From: Beijerinckiaceae bacterium
GTDB taxonomy: Bacteria; Pseudomonadota; Alphaproteobacteria; Rhizobiales; Beijerinckiaceae
Direction of reading: 5' to 3'
Assembly (NCBI GenBank): GCA_021324915.1
Contig: JAJPIC010000011.1
Span: 1 to 64,000, forward strand
DNA length: 64,000 bases
Shown: piece by piece, positions 44,165-52,396 of the stretch
Position numbering within the stretch: the first letter of the stretch is position 1
Layout of the letters: the number at the start of each line of letters is the position of its first letter
Program-made: the position numbers and the translations under genes
The notes under the pieces: generated by a model
Told to the model about the DNA's origin: nothing
The model's input: only the letters and a program-made list of their open reading frames with translations
Databases searched by the model: none

Positions 44165-45018
44165 GCGGCTTCGCCCTCGAACAGGAGCGGATCGAGCGCG
44201 CGCTCGAATTCATATTCGACCGGCCCGCTCAAGGTCACATGATCGTCGGGGCGCCAGGAAACCTCGAGCTCCCCGCCCGGCAGGCTTACTTGAGCCTCGC
44301 GTTCCGTCAGGTTTCTGTTTGCGGCGGCGACAAGCGCTGCGCAGGCGGCGGAGCCGCAAGCTCGTGTCAAGCCGGCGCCGCGCTCCCAGACGCGCAGCCG
44401 GATGTGACCTCGATCGATGATCTCGGCGAGCGAAATATTGGCCCGCTCGGGAAATAACGGGTCGCGTTCGAGCCCGGGGCCGATTGCGCCGAGATCATAG
44501 GCCTTGAGATCCGCGACGATAAAGATCGCGTGCGGATTGCCCATGTTCACCGCGGCGGCGCTCGCCGGAACCCCGCCGAGATCGAGGGGAATAGCCTGCG
44601 TGTCTTCGATGGGCCTTGCCAGTGGAATATCGGCCCATCCGAAGAGCGGCCGGCCCATATCGACCGCGAATCGCCATTCGCTTTCGCGCCGGCACGCGAT
44701 GAGGCCCGCTCGCGTCTCGATCTGGATCTCGTGCGCATTCGTGCCGCGCATGAGGCTCCAGGCGACGCAACGCGCGCCATTGCCGCAAGCACCTGATTCG
44801 CTGCCGTCGGCATTGAAGATCCTGACGAAGGCCGCGGTCCCCGGCCTCTGCGGCGCCTCGAGGGCCATGAGCTGGTCGAAGGCGAGCCCTTCGCCGCGGC
44901 CGATCGCCACGACCAGTTCCGGCGTCAGGGCAAAGGCGCTGTCGCGCAGATCGAGGATCACGATCTCGTTGCCGAGACCGTTCATCTTGATGACCGAGCG
45001 CGAGGCGAGAGGATGCAT
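44161..45018 (-). CDS. dapF: Diaminopimelate epimerase
   Basis: This 285-residue PLP-independent epimerase makes meso-diaminopimelate for lysine and cell wall. The catalytic cysteine pair sits in SGACGNGARC and TRACGSAACA. Other marks are IKMNGLGNEIVILDLR and VNMGNPHAIF. ATG 45018 (MHPLASRSV) fits relatives; ATG 45051 is possible, and a 475-residue frame reaching 45588 is antisense to the next gene. It is co-translated with mtaB (GTGA). Confidence 0.94.
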   Translation of the reverse strand: MHPLASRSVIKMNGLGNEIVILDLRDSAFALTPELVVAIGRGEGLAFDQLMALEAPQRPGTAAFVRIFNADGSESGACGNGARCVAWSLMRGTNAHEIQIETRAGLIACRRESEWRFAVDMGRPLFGWADIPLARPIEDTQAIPLDLGGVPASAAAVNMGNPHAIFIVADLKAYDLGAIGPGLERDPLFPERANISLAEIIDRGHIRLRVWERGAGLTRACGSAACAALVAAANRNLTEREAQVSLPGGELEVSWRPDDHVTLSGPVEYEFERALDPLLFEGEAA

Positions 45019-45145
45019 GTGTTCATCTTGGGTTCGAACTTCGAGCTTCATATAGGAAAACGTCGCATGCGCAGCTAAGATTCTGCGATGTTTGCGCCTG
45101 GCCGGAGCGGCACTCGCGGGGGTCTGCGCGTGAGGGAGGGACTTC

Positions 45146-45871
45146 ATGAAATCGGGGCCGATCGCAAGCTTCGCCTTGGCCGTATGCCTCGTTTGCCTGG
45201 CGGGCTTAGCGAGCGCGCAGGACCAGCCGAGCCAGCCGGCCCCGAATACCCCTGCGACTTCGCCGGCGCCAAGCACGCCGGCACCAAAGGCGCCCGTGCC
45301 GACCACGCCGGGGGCGCCCTCGACGCCGGCTCCGGCACCCCCGATTGCGGCTCCCGCGCCCTCGAACGGCGGCGAATCCGGCGCTCCAGGCATACCGTCG
45401 AGCGGCGCAAGCACCGAATCGGTCGATATCGCATCGCGCCCGGCGGCGATCCTCTCCGGCAAAGCCAAGTGGGACGACGGGTTCACCGCCATCAAGGCGT
45501 CGATCGGCAAGATAGAGGCCGCTCTGACGGCGGCCGGGCTAAAGCCGGCCGGCTCGCCTCTTACCGTCTTCACCGCGACGGACGACAATGGATTTTCCTA
45601 CGAGGCGATGGTGCCATTGGCCGAAAAACCCGCCGGAAAGGATCAACTTACGGACGACGTGAAGCTCGGCGCCTCGCCTTCCGGCAAGGCGATTAAATTT
45701 CAACACCGCGGCCCCTATGACGACATCGATTCGACCTACGACCTCATTACTGCCTATCTGGATGAGAAAGACCTCGAGGCGAGGGATTTCTTTATCGAGG
45801 AATATTTGACGGATTTGTCGAGCTCGGAGGATCCAAATCTGGCCGTCGATATCTATGTCTTTGTCAAGTAA
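45146..45871 (+). CDS. Exported protein with Pro-rich linker and GyrI-like effector-binding domain
   Basis: The protein has 241 residues. A signal peptide (MKSGPIASFALAVCLVCLAG, cut after ASA) is followed by a Pro/Ala/Thr/Ser repeat linker (about 30-85). The last 140 residues contain SGKAIKFQHRGPYDDIDSTY, the basis for a GyrI/AraC effector-binding-like fold, with a terminal IYVFVK strand. Such domains bind small amphipathic ligands; a periplasmic one may be a ligand sink or sensor. Function not known. Confidence 0.75.
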   Translation: MKSGPIASFALAVCLVCLAGLASAQDQPSQPAPNTPATSPAPSTPAPKAPVPTTPGAPSTPAPAPPIAAPAPSNGGESGAPGIPSSGASTESVDIASRPAAILSGKAKWDDGFTAIKASIGKIEAALTAAGLKPAGSPLTVFTATDDNGFSYEAMVPLAEKPAGKDQLTDDVKLGASPSGKAIKFQHRGPYDDIDSTYDLITAYLDEKDLEARDFFIEEYLTDLSSSEDPNLAVDIYVFVK

Positions 45872-45916
45872 GGGCCCCGGTTTCGCCGGACGGCTCAGGA
45901 TTGGGAGAGAGGGCGA

Positions 45917-46912
45917 TTGACCCACGACCACTCAGCTGACGGTTTCGTCCATCCGCATGTCTTCCTCGGCGCCGACCATGAAGGCAACGAGCGGCGCAGC
46001 CTGCTCGTCGTCGCCCTGACTGCTGCGATGATGGTCGCCGAGATCATCGGCGGCGCGATCTTCGGTTCGGTCGCGCTGATCGCCGACGGCTTGCATATGT
46101 CGACCCATGCTGCCGCGCTCGGGGTCACGGCGCTTGCCTATGTTCTGGCGCGCCGGCATGTGAACGATCCGCGCTTCGCCTTCGGGACCGGCAAGTTTGG
46201 CGACCTCGCCGCTTTCGCCAGCGGCTTGGCGCTTGCCATGGTCGCTCTCCTCATTGCCTATGAGAGCATCAGCCGGCTCATCCATCCGCACGCGATCGCC
46301 TATAACGAGGCTTTGGCCATCGCCGGCCTGGGCCTCTGTGTCAATCTGGCGAGCGCCTGGCTGCTCGGCGCCGGTCCTCACGAGCACCACCATCACCATC
46401 ACCATGGACATGACCATCATGAGCATGATCACCATGAGCATGATCACCATGATCATTCCGGTCACGCTCACGCCCAGTCCGACGCGGACCACAATATGCG
46501 GGCGGCTTATGTTCATGTGCTCGCCGATGCGGCGACTTCGCTGCTCGTCATCGCCGGCCTGCTCATGGCGCGAATCTTCGGATTCGTCTGGATGGATCCT
46601 GTCGTCGGTCTCATCGGCGTCTGCGTGATTTTGAGCTGGGCCTTTGGATTGCTGCGCGATTCGGGCAGCGTTCTGCTCGACGTGACGCCCGACGACCAGC
46701 TCTGCGCGACGATAAAGAGGCGGCTGGAGACGGAGGGCGATTTCGTTTCAGATCTTCACCTCTGGCGGCTTGGCCCCGGTCATAAGGCGGCCGTCATTTC
46801 AATCGTCAGTGACCATCCGAAGCCGCCGGAGGAGCATAAGGCGAGGATCGCCGATTTGCCGGGCTTGAGTCATGTGACCATCGAGGTTCACCCCTGCCCC
46901 GGCGCGCGATGA
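45917..46912 (+). CDS. Cation diffusion facilitator metal exporter (DmeF-like)
   Basis: This 331-residue protein has six membrane helices. A His-rich cytoplasmic loop (HEHHHHHHHGHDHHEHDHHE and on, about 155-190) lies between helices 4 and 5. The transport-site motifs are SVALIADGLHMSTHAAALGV (helix 2) and YVHVLADAATSLLVIAGLLM (helix 5), with the His/Asp pairs of CDF proteins. A C-terminal domain (LRDSGSVLLDVTPDDQLCAT) follows. It probably exports Co, Ni or Zn. TTG 45917 with GAGAGGG in front is used. Confidence 0.88.
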   Translation: MTHDHSADGFVHPHVFLGADHEGNERRSLLVVALTAAMMVAEIIGGAIFGSVALIADGLHMSTHAAALGVTALAYVLARRHVNDPRFAFGTGKFGDLAAFASGLALAMVALLIAYESISRLIHPHAIAYNEALAIAGLGLCVNLASAWLLGAGPHEHHHHHHHGHDHHEHDHHEHDHHDHSGHAHAQSDADHNMRAAYVHVLADAATSLLVIAGLLMARIFGFVWMDPVVGLIGVCVILSWAFGLLRDSGSVLLDVTPDDQLCATIKRRLETEGDFVSDLHLWRLGPGHKAAVISIVSDHPKPPEEHKARIADLPGLSHVTIEVHPCPGAR

Positions 46913-46951
46913 TCTTGCGCGATTCCGCGGGACAAGAATAATTGGCGTCCC

Positions 46952-47641
46952 ATGTCCTGGCGTGATCTATGGTACGGCGAGCATGCACTTTACGTGAACA
47001 GCCGACATCGTGCGCTCTATTATGCCGACGTCGGCAAGGATATCGCGACGCTCATCCCTTCGACCGACGCCGAGATCCTCGATTATTGCTGCGGCGAAGC
47101 GCTGGCCGCCGATTTCCTCGCCGAGAAATGCGGACGGCTTTATCTCTACGACCCGATCCCGAAGATCGAGGCATCGCTGCGCGCCCGCTATAAGGCAAAT
47201 CCAAAGATCGATGTGCTCGACAAGGCGACGCTCGAAGCTTTGCCCGATTCGAGCCTCGACATGATGATCCTGAACTCGGTTTTGCAATATTTGAGCAGAG
47301 ACGAATGCAGCGCGCTCATCTGTTTTGCGGCCGCCAAACTGAAGCTCGGCGGACGGCTGATCGTCGCCGATATCATTCCGCCGCATGTCGATGCCTTGTC
47401 GGATTCCTGGGCGCTCGTCGAATTTGCCTATCGAGGCGGATTTCTCTTGGCGGCGCTGCGCGGGCTTGCCGCCACCTTTTTCGCGAAATATCGCCGGATG
47501 CACGGCAATCGGGGGCTCACCACTTTCGCCATTCCCGAAGTGCAGCGGCTGCTCTCGACGCGCGGCTTCGAGGCGCGCCGGATCGAGCGCAACATCGGCC
47601 ACAATCAGGCGCGTATGACGTTCATTGCGAAGAGGGTGTGA
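46952..47641 (+). CDS. Class I SAM-dependent methyltransferase
   Basis: This 229-residue protein has the Rossmann opening (DAEILDYCCGEALAADFLAE) near residue 40, ALPDSSLDMMILNSVLQYLS in the middle and GGRLIVADIIPP, a standard class I layout. Cys-Cys replaces Gly-Cys in motif I. The C-terminal third (AFIVEFAY-like helices, RMTFIAKRV end) is less typical. Substrate unknown. Starts 39 bp after the CDF gene, possibly co-transcribed. Confidence 0.78.
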   Translation: MSWRDLWYGEHALYVNSRHRALYYADVGKDIATLIPSTDAEILDYCCGEALAADFLAEKCGRLYLYDPIPKIEASLRARYKANPKIDVLDKATLEALPDSSLDMMILNSVLQYLSRDECSALICFAAAKLKLGGRLIVADIIPPHVDALSDSWALVEFAYRGGFLLAALRGLAATFFAKYRRMHGNRGLTTFAIPEVQRLLSTRGFEARRIERNIGHNQARMTFIAKRV

Positions 47642-47671
47642 GGCGGCGGCCGCCGGCTGTTTCTAGCCGGC

Positions 47672-48142
47672 CTAGCTCCGCAGTTTCAGGAGAACAAAAG
47701 CCGCGAAAGCGCGGCGATCCGCGACAGGAACGTTACCGAAGTTTTTGATTACGGTGCCGACAGCGGCATGCAAAAGCAGTACTTCGGACTTCGTAGTCTT
47801 GAAGTGCGGATCATAATCCGCCGAATGTCTTTTGGATTGCATTGTGACGAACATATTCGCAAAATTCCGAATGTCTTGGGGAAACTGCGAGATAACAGCG
47901 ATATTGCTACATTGCGATTTTGCAAAATTATGTTCTAGCGCCCTGTATACCTGCCTCCACGCGGGGCTGCCTCGTATATCGTTACTTGCGCCTATAACGA
48001 GATCTGCGCAGCATTTAGCCAATGCATGAAACAGCGCGTAATAAACAGAGCTAAGAGCCCGTTTTAAATCGGCTTGCTTTGGCCTGTTCGGATGTCGCTT
48101 TACGAGGTATTCCGCGCAGGAAAGAAGATCGCCTGAATTCAC
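47672..48142 (-). CDS. HEPN-domain-like protein
   Basis: The protein (156 residues from GTG 48142) is all-helical. LKRALSSVYYALFHALAKCC matches the first HEPN helices, with RQVYRALEHNFAKSQC and KRHSADYDPHFKTT as the second-half signature. HEPN proteins are often RNA-cleaving toxins; whether the canonical R-x4-6-H is present here is uncertain. GTG overlaps the partner gene's stop (GTGA). GC is visibly lower than in the neighbours, which suggests transfer. Confidence 0.65.
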   Translation of the reverse strand: MNSGDLLSCAEYLVKRHPNRPKQADLKRALSSVYYALFHALAKCCADLVIGASNDIRGSPAWRQVYRALEHNFAKSQCSNIAVISQFPQDIRNFANMFVTMQSKRHSADYDPHFKTTKSEVLLLHAAVGTVIKNFGNVPVADRRAFAAFVLLKLRS

Positions 48143-48477
48143 TGATGTAAATGCTCTGAATCTGCTTTGCTCATCATCCGCACCAATGGAAACGAGTACT
48201 CGTTTACCTCGGCCAATTTTTCGCGGATTCGGGTCGCCAGCCCGGGGAGAATTGTTTTTCCTACGTCCGGGAGCCGAGCTGCGTCACTGAGAACGATGTC
48301 GATCGAGATTATGTCTTGGTCGTCGAAATCTTCGCCGCGTTCCACGGAGACACTTTCGATCTCGCTCTCTTGCATTCCGATCTTTCGCACAAAGGCGGGC
48401 TGCTCGAATAGCTCGCGAACCGTTTGCTCGATAAGCTCAAAAAGTTGCCGGTCAGAAAGTAACTTATTGCTCGCCAT
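48139..48477 (-). CDS. Partner of the HEPN gene, hypothetical
   Basis: This 112-residue acidic protein (MASNKLLSDRQLFELIEQTV) with a beta-rich middle (SVSVERGEDFDDQDIISIDI) has no recognised nucleotidyltransferase motif, so it is not the usual MNT antitoxin. Its overlap with the HEPN gene and joint low GC suggest that the two act together, perhaps as antitoxin and toxin. No clear ribosome site precedes ATG 48477. Confidence 0.55.
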   Translation of the reverse strand: MASNKLLSDRQLFELIEQTVRELFEQPAFVRKIGMQESEIESVSVERGEDFDDQDIISIDIVLSDAARLPDVGKTILPGLATRIREKLAEVNEYSFPLVRMMSKADSEHLHQ

Positions 48478-48568
48478 AACATGTAGTGTATCAAATCGGA
48501 CTCTTGTTGAGAATCCCCCTGATCATACTATTCTTAGCCTTGGGGTTTCTGTCCCGGCTGTCCACCGT

Positions 48569-49714
48569 TCACGCCAATTCCGCCGCCAGCCGGCGCATGA
48601 AGGCGATGCCCGCTTCGAGCTGCGCGATCTCGATATATTCATCCGGCTGATGCGCCTGGTCGATGGAGCCGGGTCCGCACAGAACGGCGGGAATTTGCGC
48701 CTTCTGGAACTGCCCGGCTTCGCTCGCAAAAGAGACCGTCACCGTGCGGTCCGATTGCACGATTTTCAGGGCCAATTCTTCGGCGCGAGAGCCAGGCATT
48801 GGCGCAAGGCCGGGCGTTTCCGTCTCAGTCTGCGTCTCGATTGAGAGCTTCGGGCCGGCCATGGCGGCCGCCAGCGCGTTCAGTCGCACGCGCGCGATGT
48901 CCTGCGCCACGCCGGGAAGGCCGCGGAATTCCCACTGGAAGAGGCAATGTTTGGCGAGGATATTACGCGCCTCGCCGCCGCGGATGATGCCGACGTGGAC
49001 CGTCGAAAAAGGCGGGTCGAAGCGCAGATCGCGCACGGCCTTGAGATCTTCGCCGAATTGATAGAGATCGGCGACGAGTTTGCAGGCCGCCTCGACCGCG
49101 CTCGCACCCAAGTGCGGCTTGGCGGAATGGGCTTCGTAACCTTCGATCTTCGTCACATAGGTGGTGATGCTCTTGTGCGCATCGGCCACCTGCATGGACG
49201 TCGGCTCGCCGACGATGGCCGCGCCCGGGCGCGGCAAATCGTGGCCGAAACGAGCGATCGTATCGAGCCCGCCACGGCAGCCGACCTCCTCGTCATAGCT
49301 CAGCATGATGTGGATCGGCCGGCTTAGCCCAGCCTTCTGAAACTCGGGAATCATGGCAAGGCAAATGGCGTCGAAGCCCTTCATGTCGCAGGCGCCCCGC
49401 CCATAGACGCGCCCATCCGCGCGGCGCAGGCCGAACGGATTGCTGGTCCAGATCTGGCCCGCGACGGGGACGACATCCGTATGGCCCGAGAGGATCACGC
49501 CACCATCGACCTTTGGACCGATGGTCGCAAAGAGCGCCGCCTTGTCACCCTGCGCATTCGGCACTTTGACGTAATCGACGCCGAGTTCGGCAAGATAGGT
49601 TTCGACTTCCGCGGTGAGGCCGAGATTGGATTTCGAGCTTTCGGTGTCGAAAGCGATGAGCCGCTCGAGTATTGCCAGAGTCGCCGCGAGCCTGTCTTCC
49701 GCGCTGAATTTCAT
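48569..49714 (-). CDS. argE: Acetylornithine deacetylase
   Basis: This 381-residue M20-family metallopeptidase releases ornithine from N-acetylornithine. Metal-binding motifs include VILSGHTDVVPVAGQIW, YGRGACDMKGFDAICLAMIP and SYDEEVGCRGG. A dimerisation lid (HSAKPHLGASAVEAACKLVA) lies in the middle. The closing CGPGSIDQAHQPDEYIEIAQ holds the last His. ATG 49714. It is close to apaG (4 bp) in the same direction. Confidence 0.93.
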   Translation of the reverse strand: MKFSAEDRLAATLAILERLIAFDTESSKSNLGLTAEVETYLAELGVDYVKVPNAQGDKAALFATIGPKVDGGVILSGHTDVVPVAGQIWTSNPFGLRRADGRVYGRGACDMKGFDAICLAMIPEFQKAGLSRPIHIMLSYDEEVGCRGGLDTIARFGHDLPRPGAAIVGEPTSMQVADAHKSITTYVTKIEGYEAHSAKPHLGASAVEAACKLVADLYQFGEDLKAVRDLRFDPPFSTVHVGIIRGGEARNILAKHCLFQWEFRGLPGVAQDIARVRLNALAAAMAGPKLSIETQTETETPGLAPMPGSRAEELALKIVQSDRTVTVSFASEAGQFQKAQIPAVLCGPGSIDQAHQPDEYIEIAQLEAGIAFMRRLAAELA

Positions 49715-49718
49715 GGGA

Positions 49719-50111
49719 CTAGTTCAGCACGCGCGCGACATAGGGCGAATCGAGCGAAAAGACCGGGATTTCCGCCTCGAACACGTCGCCCTTCTCGTTC
49801 ACCATCCGATAAGTGCCCGTCATGATGCCGGAGGGAGTGGAAAGCGGGCAGCCGGACGTATAGCGAAACCGCTCGCCGGGCTTGAGGACCGGCTGTTCGC
49901 CTACAACGCCGGGACCGTGCACCTCTTCGAGCCGGCCATTGGCGTCGGTAATCTTCCAATGCCGCGCCGTCAGTTGGACGGTCAAGGCACCGCAATTGGC
50001 GATCTCGACCGTATAGGCCCAGAAATAGCTCGCTTCGTCGCAGTCCGAGCGTTCCGGAACGAATTCGGGCGTAACGGTAATTTCGATGCCCCGTGTGACG
50101 CGGCTATACAT
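49719..50111 (-). CDS. apaG: ApaG-family protein
   Basis: This 130-residue Fn3-like protein starts MYSRVTRGIEITVTPEFVPE and has YFWAYTVEIANCGALTVQLT, HWKITDANGRLEEVHGPGVV and GEQPVLKPGERFRYTSGCPL, a clear ApaG pattern. ApaG has been linked to Co/Mg resistance and dinucleotide polyphosphate metabolism. The ATG at 50111 gives the usual length; ATG 50207 would add 32 atypical residues. It follows argE's start by 4 bp. Confidence 0.92.
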   Translation of the reverse strand: MYSRVTRGIEITVTPEFVPERSDCDEASYFWAYTVEIANCGALTVQLTARHWKITDANGRLEEVHGPGVVGEQPVLKPGERFRYTSGCPLSTPSGIMTGTYRMVNEKGDVFEAEIPVFSLDSPYVARVLN

Positions 50112-50304
50112 GGCAGTTCCATTCCAATTCTCGGGCGAGAATATCACCGGCCGACTGGTGGCGCAAAAGTCCTCGCCTGGCTCCTCGCAGTCCGCGACCT
50201 GCGACATTGGCGCCCACCGCCTTGCGCGGCGGCGGCGGGCCAGCCGCTCGGCAGTGAAGATTTCAAGCTATGATGATCGCGCCAGGAAATCATAAAGAGC
50301 AGCA

Positions 50305-50703
50305 ATGAAAGAAGCCCAGCGCTTGCCCCTGCGGGTCTATTACGAAGACACGGATTTCTCCGGCTTCGTGCAACATGTCGCCTACCTGCGTTTTTTCGAG
50401 CGCGGCCGCACCGAGTTTCTACGCGCCAAAGGCATCAACCAATCCGAGCTTTTGGCCGATGAAGGGCTCGTTTTCGTCGTGCGCCGGATGAGCATCGATT
50501 ACTTGCGCCCGGCGCGAATGGACGATGTGCTTATTGTCGAGACCGCCGTCGCCAGGCTGGGCGGCGCTTCCATCGAAATGGCGCAGAGAATCTTGCGCGC
50601 CGAAGAGGAGGTCGCGACGGCACACGTCCGCGTTGCGGCGGTGGCCGAAGGTCGCGCGCGGCGGCTTCCTGTGCACATCCAGGCGCGGTTCGGGCAAACA
50701 TAG
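50305..50703 (+). CDS. ybgC: Tol-Pal-associated acyl-CoA thioesterase
   Basis: The protein (132 residues) is a hot-dog-fold 4-hydroxybenzoyl-CoA thioesterase family member. The catalytic Asp/Tyr/His region is RVYYEDTDFSGFVQHVAYLR, FFERGRTEFLRAKG follows, and SIDYLRPARMDDVLIVETAV continues. It hydrolyses acyl-CoA or acyl-ACP and usually precedes tolQ, as it does here after a 345-bp gap. Confidence 0.93.
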   Translation: MKEAQRLPLRVYYEDTDFSGFVQHVAYLRFFERGRTEFLRAKGINQSELLADEGLVFVVRRMSIDYLRPARMDDVLIVETAVARLGGASIEMAQRILRAEEEVATAHVRVAAVAEGRARRLPVHIQARFGQT

Positions 50704-51048
50704 TGCAGATCCGCGCTCGCGCCCCCGGCACCCTTTCGGGCTCTATCGCGGATGTCCAAGGCATCGGCCTTGCAGAGCGGTCCGGAGCGCCCGTAAACCC
50801 GGTATTAACCTTGGGAATGGCTCAAATCATTTGGTGGTATTTGAGCAACGGACCGCAGGGAAAAGCCCAAGAAATGACCGAATTGCAGGTGAGGAGAAGT
50901 CAAATCATCGGTTTGATCCCGAGTTCTGAGATTTTCCCGAATTTCGCATATGGCGGGGTGACGGCGGCTCGGTTCACCGGCGAACGGCGGTTTGGCGGCA
51001 TCGGCGCGCATTTTTGCCCCGCACCGCCGCTTTGCAAGGACGATTGAT
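50704..51048. other. Long ybgC-tolQ gap
   Basis: Frames here show no family signal. The stretch ends in AAGGACGATTGAT before the tolQ start. It probably contains the tol promoter, but no convincing -35/-10 pair was picked out by eye. I see no structured RNA. Confidence 0.4.
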
Positions 51049-51780
51049 ATGAATCCTGCCGATATTGCCACTTCCGCCATGGCCTCGCCGGCCGGGGAAG
51101 TCTCGCTCTGGAGCATGTTTCTCTCGGCGCATATCGTCGTCAAAATCGTCATGCTGGGCCTGCTCGGCGCCTCGGTCTGGTGCTGGGCCATCATCATCAA
51201 CAAGGCCATGCTGTTTTCCAAAGTGCAGAAGGCCACCGACCGGTTCGAACAGGCCTTCTGGTCCGGCAATTCGCTCGAGGAGCTTTATGCGACCCTCTCC
51301 TCGCGTCCGACGAGCGGCATGGCGAGCCTTTTCGTCGCGGCGATGCACGAATGGAAACGTTCGGTCCAGACGGCGGCGAGTTCCTTCATGGGGCTTCAGA
51401 CACGCATCGAGAAAGTGCTCGATGTGACGATCGCGCGCGAGGTGGAGAAGCTCGAATCGCATTTGCTCGTGCTCGCGACGGTGGCTTCCGCGGGGCCGTT
51501 CGTCGGCCTCTTCGGCACGGTCTGGGGCATCATGACCTCGTTCCGCTCGATCGCCGCTTCGAAGAATACCTCGCTCGCAGTCGTCGCGCCGGGCATCGCA
51601 GAAGCTTTGTTTGCCACCGCGCTCGGCCTTTTCGCCGCGATCCCCGCGCTCATCGCCTATAACAAGCTCCAAGGGGACGTCGCGAAGAAACAGGCGCAGC
51701 TCGAAGGTTTTGCCGATGAGTTTTCCGCGATCTTGTCGCGCCAAATCGATCAGCATGGCGCGCGCGATCGCGCAGCTTAG
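51049..51780 (+). CDS. tolQ: Tol-Pal system proton channel subunit TolQ
   Basis: TolQ (243 residues) is an inner-membrane motor subunit of the MotA/TolQ/ExbB family using the proton gradient to keep the outer membrane attached during division. There are three membrane helices, the first in IVVKIVMLGLLGASVWCWAI and the others in LVLATVASAGPFVGLFGTVW and ATALGLFAAIPALIAY. ATG 51049 with AAGGA in front. Confidence 0.95.
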   Translation: MNPADIATSAMASPAGEVSLWSMFLSAHIVVKIVMLGLLGASVWCWAIIINKAMLFSKVQKATDRFEQAFWSGNSLEELYATLSSRPTSGMASLFVAAMHEWKRSVQTAASSFMGLQTRIEKVLDVTIAREVEKLESHLLVLATVASAGPFVGLFGTVWGIMTSFRSIAASKNTSLAVVAPGIAEALFATALGLFAAIPALIAYNKLQGDVAKKQAQLEGFADEFSAILSRQIDQHGARDRAA

Positions 51781-51783
51781 AAT

Positions 51784-51889
51784 GGGATGCGCAAAAGTGG
51801 ACACCGTTTTTGCGCAAATCGCGCTCTAAGTCTTTAGAATCGATCACATTCATGCTTTTGGATCGATCCGATCCAAAAGCATCGTGATC
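51784..51889. repeat. Palindromic repeat between tolQ and tolR
   Basis: Two palindromes lie here. GATGCGCAAAAGTGGACACC with GTTTTTGCGCAAA (51784-51817) forms a hairpin. ATGCTTTTGGAT/ATCCAAAAGCAT with a 7-base loop (51852-51882), extended by GATCAC/GTGATC, forms another. Both motifs are like dispersed REP-type repeats of Bradyrhizobium relatives. They separate genes that are usually adjacent. Confidence 0.75.
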
Positions 51890-51943
51890 CAGAGGGGCGG
51901 CATCTCTCGCCACAGAATGGATGCCGTGCCAGGGGAGACTGAT

Positions 51944-52390
51944 ATGGGGTTGAGCACTACGCAGACGCACGCCGGCGGCAGGCATCGGCGCGGCGTGCCT
52001 CGCTACAAGGCGATGGCGGAGATCAACATGACGCCGTTCATCGACGTCATGCTCGTCCTGCTGATCATCTTCATGGTCGCAGCACCTCTGCTTGCGACCG
52101 GCGTGCCGATCGATCTGCCGCACACGAAGGCATCCGCGCTCAATATCGAGCAGAAGCCCTTGTCGGTCGCCGTAGACGACAAAGGCGCCATCTTCCTGAT
52201 GGATCAGCCGATACAGGTCGATCAGCTCGCCGACAAGCTGAAGGATGCCGCGCATGACGGATTCGACCAGCGCATCTATGTGCGCGGCGACAATCAAGTG
52301 AGTTACGGCCGGATCGCCGAGGTCATGTCGATCATCACCAATGCCGGCTACAAGAAGGTCGCCCTGGTTACGCAGCCGAACAAGAATTGA
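51944..52390 (+). CDS. tolR: Tol-Pal system subunit TolR
   Basis: TolR (148 residues) is a single-span ExbD/TolR protein. MAEINMTPFIDVMLVLLIIF contains the essential membrane Asp of the proton channel. The periplasmic domain (about 60-148) ends with VMSIITNAGYKKVALVTQPN. AGGGGAG precedes the ATG. It works with TolQ and TolA. An N-terminal extension of about 20 residues (TQTHAGGRHRRGVPRYKA) is basic. Confidence 0.93.
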   Translation: MGLSTTQTHAGGRHRRGVPRYKAMAEINMTPFIDVMLVLLIIFMVAAPLLATGVPIDLPHTKASALNIEQKPLSVAVDDKGAIFLMDQPIQVDQLADKLKDAAHDGFDQRIYVRGDNQVSYGRIAEVMSIITNAGYKKVALVTQPNKN

Positions 52391-52396
52391 GTTTCG

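Noticed and set aside
45019-45588. N-terminal extension of dapF
   Set aside because: It is antisense to the Pro-rich linker gene at 45146-45871 and DapF proteins start near 45018.
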